A stretch of 64,000 nucleotides of DNA from Corticimicrobacter populi. Lineage in GTDB: Bacteria; Pseudomonadota; Gammaproteobacteria; Burkholderiales; Burkholderiaceae_B. The first letter of the stretch is position 1. Every line of letters begins with the position of its first letter. The position numbers and the translations under genes are program-made. Positions 58,450 to 64,000 of the stretch are shown piece by piece. The notes beneath the pieces are model-generated. The model saw nothing but the letters and a program-made list of their open reading frames with translations. It searched no databases and was not told the origin of the DNA. The stretch covers positions 124,001 to 188,000 of the forward strand of contig NZ_QETA01000007.1 of NCBI RefSeq assembly GCF_003123725.1, in the 5' to 3' direction.

Positions 58450-58476
58450 TTAGCACTCCTATTAGGTGAGTGCTAA
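58450..58476. promoter_or_regulatory. CIRCE element (HrcA operator) upstream of rpoH
   Basis: TTAGCACTC-N9-GAGTGCTAA with both 9 bp arms exact, the canonical CIRCE sequence. It is 47 bp before the rpoH start codon and also lies 92 bp before the divergent gene at 58568. On the minus strand a TATAAA-like -10 follows directly. Confidence 0.93.
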
Positions 58477-58527
58477 TTCGACTGCGACATACACATTTGG
58501 TTCCCTTCCGGCCACCGGTATAGCCTA

Positions 58528-58533
58528 TATAAT
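58528..58533 (+). promoter_or_regulatory. Candidate -10 of the SdiA-regulated-type gene
   Basis: An exact TATAAT 34 bp upstream of the GTG at 58568; no convincing -35. It places transcription start near 58541 and so rules out the longer reading frame beginning at 58466. Confidence 0.45.
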
Positions 58534-58567
58534 TTGCACCCAGCCGCACCCTCCAGGATTGTCTCGC

Positions 58568-59575
58568 GTGAGTTCACCCCCGCCCGCCTCAAAGCGTCCG
58601 ACGGCAACCCGCCTGTTCGCTCGCATCCTGATCATCCTGTCCCTGACCGCCCTGCTCGGTGGCTGGCTGTTCTATGCCATACGCTACCAGCACCTGCACG
58701 ATACCCTGATCACCTGGTTCCAGGGACGGCAAATGGATGAAACTGTCTGGAACGATGAACAGGATCGCAACAGCGCCTTCTGGCTGCCGGACTACCGCGT
58801 CGTCTCGTGGCATCGCATTCCCGAAATCGACAACAACCTGTCCGGCTTGAGTTTCGTCGGCGAGCGCCAGGAACTGCTGGCCGTGCTGAACCGGCCTCCC
58901 ACACTGGTCGCGCTCGATCTGGCGGGTAACTTCAAGGCCGCCTATCCGCTGGAAGGCATCTCCGACACAGAAGGGGTCAGCTATCTGGGGCATGGCCAGG
59001 TTGCACTGAGCGATGAAAAGCATGGTCAGGTCGTCATCGCCCGCCTGCCCGAACAACCCGGTCCCATTGATCTGACCCATGCGCCACGCTTTGCCGTCGG
59101 GCCTGGCGAAAAAAGCAACAGCGGCATCGAAGGCCTCAGCTATGACCGTGCACAAGACCGGCTCTACGCCGTCAAGGAGCATTCGCCCAAGGCCCTCTAC
59201 CGCATCGATGGCCTGTGTCGCGACGTGCTGAACTGCTCGCCCGACGGCCTCCAGATCCATGACCTGAGCAACTGGCTCGCGCCCACCGGCTTCGCCCGCG
59301 ATTTTTCGGCTGTGCAGTTCGATCCGGCCCGTGGCCACCTGCTGTTGCTCAGCGAGCAGTCGCAGGCGCTGCTGGAACTCGATGAAAACGGCCAGCCGCT
59401 CAGCGCCCGCCATCTCGGCCACCAGCCCGGCGATCCGGACATTCCACAGGCCGAAGGCCTGACACTCGGCCAGGACGGTATGATCTATATGGTCAGTGAG
59501 CCCAACCTGTTCTACCGGCTGGCCCCGATTGCAGACACCAAGGAGGATTCCGATCATGCTGGAACGTATCAGTGA
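58568..59575 (+). CDS. SdiA-regulated domain protein (beta-propeller, membrane-anchored)
   Basis: 335 residues from the GTG at 58568 (AGGA 10 bp upstream). One N-terminal membrane helix (ARILIILSLTALLGGWLFYA), then a periplasmic six-bladed propeller of the SdiA-regulated/YjiK type: NNLSGLSFVGERQELLAVLN, DTEGVSYLGHGQVALSDEKH, GIEGLSYDRAQDRLYAVKE. Family function is not established; related proteins bind Ca2+ or may hydrolyse esters. The next gene starts inside its last 20 bp. Confidence 0.8.
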   Translation: MSSPPPASKRPTATRLFARILIILSLTALLGGWLFYAIRYQHLHDTLITWFQGRQMDETVWNDEQDRNSAFWLPDYRVVSWHRIPEIDNNLSGLSFVGERQELLAVLNRPPTLVALDLAGNFKAAYPLEGISDTEGVSYLGHGQVALSDEKHGQVVIARLPEQPGPIDLTHAPRFAVGPGEKSNSGIEGLSYDRAQDRLYAVKEHSPKALYRIDGLCRDVLNCSPDGLQIHDLSNWLAPTGFARDFSAVQFDPARGHLLLLSEQSQALLELDENGQPLSARHLGHQPGDPDIPQAEGLTLGQDGMIYMVSEPNLFYRLAPIADTKEDSDHAGTYQ

Positions 59576-60407
59576 ACATCGCTGCTTCGGCGGCTGGCAG
59601 CGTTACTATCGCCACGAGTCGCAGGTTATCGGCCTGCCGATGCGCTTTTCGGTCTATGTACCGCCCCAGGCCGAGGAAGGCCCGGTACCGGTGCTTTTCT
59701 TCCTGGCGGGCCTGACCTGCACGGAAGAAACCTTCATGATCAAGGCCGGTGCGCAGCGTTTCGCGGCCGAACATGGCCTGATGCTGGTCACGCCCGACAC
59801 CAGTCCACGCGGTGCCGGCATCGCCGGCGAAGACGATGACTGGGACTTCGGCAGCGGTGCCGGCTTCTATCTCGATGCCACGCAGACACCCTGGGCAGCA
59901 CACTACCGGATGGAAAGCTATGTGGCTCAGGAGCTGTTTGACCTGATCGCCAGCAGTGGCGAGTTTCCCGCAGATCGGCAGCGCATCGGCATCACCGGGC
60001 ACTCCATGGGCGGACACGGCGCACTGACGCTGGCATTGCGCCATCCCACGCGCTTTCGCTCGGTCTCAGCCTTTGCCCCCATTGCCAACCCCACCCACTG
60101 CCCCTGGGGCATCAAGGCCTTTACCCATTACCTGGGCAAGGATCATGAAACCTGGAAGCAACATGACGCCAGCGAACTCATGAAACAGGCACACACGCCG
60201 TTTCCCGAAGGTATCCTGATCGACCAGGGGCTGGCCGACCAGTTCCTGCCGAACCAGTTGCGGCCCGACATCTTTGAAGCGGCCTGCGCCCAGTCGGCCC
60301 AGCCACTGACGCTGCGCCGCCACGCCGGCTACGATCACGGGTACTATTTCATCTCGACTTTCATCGCCGATCACCTTGCCTTTCACGCCGAACGGCTGGG
60401 TGCCTGA
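59556..60407 (+). CDS. fghA: S-formylglutathione hydrolase
   Basis: 283 residues from the ATG at 59556. Alpha/beta-hydrolase of the esterase D family: LFFLAGLTCTEETFMIKAGA, DTSPRG, GAGFYLDATQTPW, nucleophile in GITGHSMGGHGAL, and catalytic His in GYDHGYYF. It hydrolyses S-formylglutathione to formate and glutathione in formaldehyde detoxification. It overlaps the propeller gene by 20 bp. The partner dehydrogenase (adhC) is not in the window. Confidence 0.95.
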   Translation: MLERISEHRCFGGWQRYYRHESQVIGLPMRFSVYVPPQAEEGPVPVLFFLAGLTCTEETFMIKAGAQRFAAEHGLMLVTPDTSPRGAGIAGEDDDWDFGSGAGFYLDATQTPWAAHYRMESYVAQELFDLIASSGEFPADRQRIGITGHSMGGHGALTLALRHPTRFRSVSAFAPIANPTHCPWGIKAFTHYLGKDHETWKQHDASELMKQAHTPFPEGILIDQGLADQFLPNQLRPDIFEAACAQSAQPLTLRRHAGYDHGYYFISTFIADHLAFHAERLGA

Positions 60408-60436
60408 TCCACTTCCCGGCCTGTGACACCCGCAGC

Positions 60437-61144
60437 ATGGCACGCCTTCCCCGACTCTACGCGCCTGGTCAGCCCCAACTGATCCAGGCCTCGTTCAGCA
60501 CCGCACTGAACCATCACGGTACGGCCCAGGCAACCGAGCACCTGAACCAGCTGGTTGCCTGGCTCAAGGCGGGCGCACGTGAAAAGCAGGTCGCACTGCA
60601 TGCCTGGGCGCTGTCGTACGACCAGGTCCTGCTGCTGGCCACACCCACCGATGCCCAGGCCTTGCCAAGACTGATGCAGACGCTGGGGCGCAACCTGGCG
60701 GCACGCCTGCGTACCGGACGCGTATTCTCCAGCCGCTACCGCTCCACGCTGGTCGAAGCCGGCACCTGGCTGTTGCCAGCACAGATCTGGCTGGAAACCC
60801 TGCCCGTGCGCACCGGCATTACCGGCGATGCAGAGTCCTGGCCCTGGTCCTCGGCAGGCCTGCATGCAGGCACCTTGCCCAGCTCACCGGTCGCACTCAG
60901 CGACCATCCCGATTACTGGCAATGCGGCAATACGCCTTTTGACCGCCAGGCACGCTACCGCGCCCTGCTGCAAAGCGGCCTGGGGCAAGCCCAGGCACGC
61001 CGCATCGCACAGGCGCTGTACGGACAATGGGCGCTGGGCGATCCCGCCTATACCCAGCGTCTGGGTGCCGATGCCAGCCGCCGGGCCACACCGGGCAAGC
61101 GCGGCCGGCCGCGCAAGACACCGCCCGAGTCACCGGCGCAGTGA
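60437..61144 (+). CDS. RAYT/Y1-transposase-like protein lacking catalytic residues
   Basis: 235 residues. The start MARLPRLYAPGQPQLI and the block YRSTLVEAGTWLLPAQIWLE followed by TLPVRTGITGDAESWPWSS line up with REP-associated tyrosine transposases (which typically have 'YIELNPVRAGLV...YPWSS'). The HUH motif is absent: where family members read NHVHLL this one has D62-Q-V-L-L-L. The nucleophile Tyr position is W118. It is therefore probably a non-catalytic, domesticated DNA-binding derivative. The C-terminus is basic (ATPGKRGRPRKTP, an AT-hook-like GRPRK). Confidence 0.7.
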   Translation: MARLPRLYAPGQPQLIQASFSTALNHHGTAQATEHLNQLVAWLKAGAREKQVALHAWALSYDQVLLLATPTDAQALPRLMQTLGRNLAARLRTGRVFSSRYRSTLVEAGTWLLPAQIWLETLPVRTGITGDAESWPWSSAGLHAGTLPSSPVALSDHPDYWQCGNTPFDRQARYRALLQSGLGQAQARRIAQALYGQWALGDPAYTQRLGADASRRATPGKRGRPRKTPPESPAQ

Positions 61145-61145
61145 A

Positions 61146-62339
61146 CTAGGAACATGCAGGCCCCCGACGCGGGACAATGATCGGCACATCCCCGCTGGTG
61201 TTCCCTGCCAGCGCGCGGATCCTGTCCACCACCGCCGGCGTGGGCTGCTCGTAGCCATAGCAATAAGGCGGATTCGGCACGGATTCGGGCTGATCATCCT
61301 CCAGCACGGCCCTGGCCTCGCCCAGGTAAAGATTGTCCCGCACCCGCAGGAAGGCCTTGTAGCCTCGCTCGTAGCCATATTGGGCCTGCGTCCGCTCATA
61401 ATTGCGCCGGTCGGCGGCACCGTTCTCCAGCGCAGTCCTGTTGGGCGAGTCCGGGAGCTTGTCGCAATAGTTCACGTCGATCCCGTGAACCGTCGGTGTG
61501 CGCTCTGGCTCCAGGCAGACGCGCTGGGCGTGGTTGCTGAAGATATTGCCTTCGACCAGCGCACGCGCCTCCAGGCTGAAGCTCATGCCATACAGGTTCC
61601 AGTCTTCCAGCAGGTTGTTGTACAGGTGAAAGGTGCCGAACTGTCCCCTGGGATTGCGTTGTACCGTGTTCAGGAAGTAGTTGTGATGCAGCGTCACGCG
61701 CGCGATCCTGTCGCGTTCGTAGTTCTCGTACATGTTCTTCGACGTGATGTTGTTCAACAGCATGACCTTGTTGGAATCATGGAACTTGTTCCACGATACC
61801 GTCACGTCGGTCGAGCCATTCTTCACATTCAACAGCCGGTCCGAGAAACGGGCCAGATCCATGTGGTTGACCCACACGTCCCGGCTGTCGTTGGCGACAT
61901 TCACCGCCTGCGTGAACCGGGTCAGACGCCCGTCGATACTCATGTGCGTCAGAATCACGTTCCTGCTGCGATAGACGCCCAACCCGTCATCGATCAGGGT
62001 GACGCGCCTGCCCCGCCCATCCACCGTGATGTTCGACGGCACGCGCAGTTGCGTCTTCAGCACGATCGTCATGTCCGAGGCAAAGCGGATCCAGGTGGGC
62101 AAAGCCGACTGCCTCGCGTCTTCCAGCGCCGCACGCAGCGTGCCAGGCCCGTCGTCCTGGTCGGACGTCACCTCGACGAAACGGCCATCCAGGCCACCCG
62201 TGACGTTCTGCCCATAGCCTTCGCGATGCTGCAGCAGCGACGACACGATCGGGCACTGCGCATCCGGCACGGCGCACGGCTCGCTGGCTGCGGCGGTGCC
62301 GCTCATCCACAGCACAACCACCAGCAGCCAATATTTCAT
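61146..62339 (-). CDS. Pectate-lyase-like (PL1 superfamily) secreted polysaccharide lyase
   Basis: 397 residues from the ATG at 62339, which overlaps the upstream stop (ATGA). Signal peptide MKYWLLVVVLWMSGTAAASE, then a parallel beta-helix. PL1 landmarks: DVWVNHMDLARFSDRLLNVKNGSTDVTVSWNKF region (residues 154-186) and VTLHHNYF...RNPRGQFG (215-235). The first Arg of R-x-P-x-x-R is kept (R228), the last is Gln (Q233), and the usual I-D-H is V-N-H. Activity or substrate may thus differ from pectate lyase. A role in processing an own exopolysaccharide is possible given the neighbour. Confidence 0.75.
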   Translation of the reverse strand: MKYWLLVVVLWMSGTAAASEPCAVPDAQCPIVSSLLQHREGYGQNVTGGLDGRFVEVTSDQDDGPGTLRAALEDARQSALPTWIRFASDMTIVLKTQLRVPSNITVDGRGRRVTLIDDGLGVYRSRNVILTHMSIDGRLTRFTQAVNVANDSRDVWVNHMDLARFSDRLLNVKNGSTDVTVSWNKFHDSNKVMLLNNITSKNMYENYERDRIARVTLHHNYFLNTVQRNPRGQFGTFHLYNNLLEDWNLYGMSFSLEARALVEGNIFSNHAQRVCLEPERTPTVHGIDVNYCDKLPDSPNRTALENGAADRRNYERTQAQYGYERGYKAFLRVRDNLYLGEARAVLEDDQPESVPNPPYCYGYEQPTPAVVDRIRALAGNTSGDVPIIVPRRGPACS

Positions 62340-64000
62340 GCACGCTCCGCTGCCGACAGGACGGCAGACCGGTCCGCCGGCGTGACATGACGCCAGATCC
62401 CGCCACTCATGCGCAAGTTCTCGGCAGGTCCCGCCAGGTGCTCGCGCAGCAGCGCAAAATAGGCTGCCTGCCAGCGCTGGGCATAGGCATCCGCATCTTC
62501 GCCGGGCAGCACCGCAGGCAACATCTCCAGCGTGAACGTCACCAGACCGTTCTCCCAGCGCGGGGCATAGAAGACCGACGGCACGCCAAGGCGGTGCGCC
62601 ATGCGCGAGGCAAAGCTCGAATAAGTCACTTCCTGCCCCTCGAAGGTCGTCCGCGGGGCAGCGGGGTTCGCTGCGCCATCCACGGCCAGCCCCAGTACGT
62701 AGCCCGAACCAATCGCGCGGATGCAGGCTTTGGCAACCTGCGCCTCCGACTGGTCGGCGGTAGAAATCAATGCCTGCGAGTAGCTGCTCTGCTCGACATT
62801 CGGTGCCGTGGCCAGCCAGCGCGAGGGAATACCCAGCAGTTCCAGGGCCATCAGCGCGGCATACATCGGCCCCACATGCGCCGTAGCGACCACAACGCCC
62901 CGGCCAGAAGCCAGCAGCGGCGCAAAGAAACGCTCGCCGGGCTCGAGATCGCCCAGCAGTTGCATGGCCTCTTCGGCGCGCTCCTCCCGACACTCCAGCC
63001 AATCGAACAACAACTGGTCCATCAGGTGGCCCCAGCGCGCCGCACGCTCCCATGATGCACGATCAACGGTAGTATCGCCGCGCAACGACCACGCCCAGTC
63101 AAGCCGCGCCTGCGGGATCGGGGCAGTATGCAGCCGCTGCGAGACATCGGCCACGGCCTCCTGGAACGAGTCGGGCAGCAGTTTGCTGCGGTTGGCCACG
63201 TATTGCGCATACAGGGTTTCGGCCATTTCCTTGCGGCCCGCCTGCGACAGCGCGCCGATCGCCGAACGCTGTCGCAGCAGACTGTCGGGAGCCTTCTCCA
63301 GCAGGATCAGCAACTGGTCTGCCGCCTCGTCATGCTGCGCGGAATAACGCAGCGCGCGCGCATACAGCATCCGCGTCTGTTCCATGTCCGGAGCCAGCAC
63401 CAGCGCCTGCTTCAAGAACGGCACCGCGTCACGGTACTGTCCGGCACGCAACAGTGTTTCGCCATGCAGGGACAGCAGCCTGACGTCATCGGGCGCGGCC
63501 TTCAGGCCGGCTTCGAAATGCGCCAGGGCATGCACCTTGCGATCCGCTTCCGTCGCGCGCCGCAAATACGACAGGCCAAGAGAGGTGCGCAGGGCCGCGC
63601 TGTCGTGGGCAGCGTTCAGGGCCGCCTCGCCGAAGCAGATCGCCGCATCGACCCGGTCATCCTCCAGCAGCGTGCGCACCGCCATCGCCGCCACGCGCGC
63701 GTTGGGCAAGGCAGCCGGCTCCAGCGTCGCGGCCATGCGCGCAGCCTCGGACGTCTCCCCATTGCGAATGAACGCCATCATCCACGCGCTCGCATCGGTG
63801 CCCCCACCGCCCGCCTTGTCGGCCGTGGCGCGTGCCACAGACGCGGCTTCGCCAACTTGCCCAGCCTGCAGGCGCAGCTGGATCCTTGCGGCATGCAGCG
63901 TTGCATCATCCGGCTCAAGCCCGGCGGCAGCATCCGCCTCGACAATCGCACGATCCCACTGCTTCGTGCGCCCCAACAGGCTGGCAAGCATGCGGCGATC
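62336..64000 (-). CDS. TPR protein with C-terminal LpxL-like acyltransferase domain (5' end missing)
   Basis: At least 554 residues; the frame is open to the right edge, so the N-terminus lies outside. The N-terminal two-thirds are tetratricopeptide-like helices (AGLEPDDATLHAARIQLRLQ, GLKAAPDDVRLLSLHGETLL, RAGQYRDAVPFLKQAL). The C-terminal ~230 residues, from GRGVVVATAHVGPMYAAL through VLGLAVDGAANPAAP and GVPSVFYAPRWENG, resemble the lipid A/LPLAT acyltransferase fold with an H-x3-x-M/Y-type motif. Translationally coupled to the PL1 lyase, which suggests a shared role in a surface polysaccharide. This is inference. Confidence 0.65.
   Translation of the reverse strand, partial: DRRMLASLLGRTKQWDRAIVEADAAAGLEPDDATLHAARIQLRLQAGQVGEAASVARATADKAGGGGTDASAWMMAFIRNGETSEAARMAATLEPAALPNARVAAMAVRTLLEDDRVDAAICFGEAALNAAHDSAALRTSLGLSYLRRATEADRKVHALAHFEAGLKAAPDDVRLLSLHGETLLRAGQYRDAVPFLKQALVLAPDMEQTRMLYARALRYSAQHDEAADQLLILLEKAPDSLLRQRSAIGALSQAGRKEMAETLYAQYVANRSKLLPDSFQEAVADVSQRLHTAPIPQARLDWAWSLRGDTTVDRASWERAARWGHLMDQLLFDWLECREERAEEAMQLLGDLEPGERFFAPLLASGRGVVVATAHVGPMYAALMALELLGIPSRWLATAPNVEQSSYSQALISTADQSEAQVAKACIRAIGSGYVLGLAVDGAANPAAPRTTFEGQEVTYSSFASRMAHRLGVPSVFYAPRWENGLVTFTLEMLPAVLPGEDADAYAQRWQAAYFALLREHLAGPAENLRMSGGIWRHVTPADRSAVLSAAERA

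Noticed and set aside
58466-58567. Earlier ATG start for the SdiA-regulated-type gene
   Set aside because: It would place the coding start inside CIRCE and upstream of the TATAAT at 58528; the GTG at 58568 has a better ribosome site.

Overview
The window looks like a chromosomal segment of a GC-rich betaproteobacterium (Burkholderiales), most likely Alcaligenaceae/Bordetella-like. The reasons are a CIRCE-controlled rpoH, a PhaM-type polyhydroxyalkanoate granule protein with a histone-H1-like tail, a two-domain PPK2 polyphosphate:AMP phosphotransferase, a long EpsC-type serine acetyltransferase, and a trpEGDC block with a leader-peptide attenuator. The family-level assignment is inference. I saw no rRNA, tRNA, prophage, complete IS element or CRISPR array.

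Left part (1-9.8 kb, all minus strand): the 5' part of murI, then a complete nitrous-oxide reductase cluster nosRZDFYLX with overlapping start/stop codons and a second nosL paralogue at its end. The organism can therefore probably respire N2O. An FNR/DNR-like box lies upstream of nosR.

10-21.7 kb (plus strand): a solute-binding-like protein without a signal peptide, coupled to dtd. Next comes a lactate-use operon, lldP-lldR-lldD-dld (uptake, regulator, L- and D-lactate dehydrogenases), preceded by two identical LldR-type operators 117 bp apart. After a roughly 190 bp nested inverted repeat come trpL, an attenuator and trpEGDC.

21.8-31.9 kb: a secreted tandem-repeat protein, then a long minus-strand catabolic operon. 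It encodes a spermidine/putrescine-type ABC importer, a D-amino-acid-oxidase-like protein, a three-subunit flavin/[2Fe-2S] dehydrogenase resembling HcnABC or opine oxidase, and RidA, with a divergent LysR regulator. The enzyme set suggests oxidation of an imported amino-acid or opine-like compound through an imine.

31.9-43 kb: metNI divergent from metQ; a CaiB-type CoA-transferase with a crotonase; a peptide-type ABC importer with a class V PLP enzyme and a divergent LysR gene. The 3' end of that LysR gene and of the convergent phosphatase gene have been copied in a near-perfect tandem duplication of about 214 bp.

44-64 kb: mostly housekeeping genes. These are an HCx5R phosphatase, epsC, PPK2, a HIT protein, a His-rich cupredoxin, glmS, an Lrp-family regulator with a four-box operator array, an MFS exporter, glmU, phaM, a Nudix hydrolase behind a structured leader or sRNA, several unknown genes, rpoH, an SdiA-regulated-type propeller protein and fghA. 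At the right edge are a RAYT-like protein lacking its catalytic residues, a pectate-lyase-like enzyme, and an incomplete TPR/acyltransferase-like gene.
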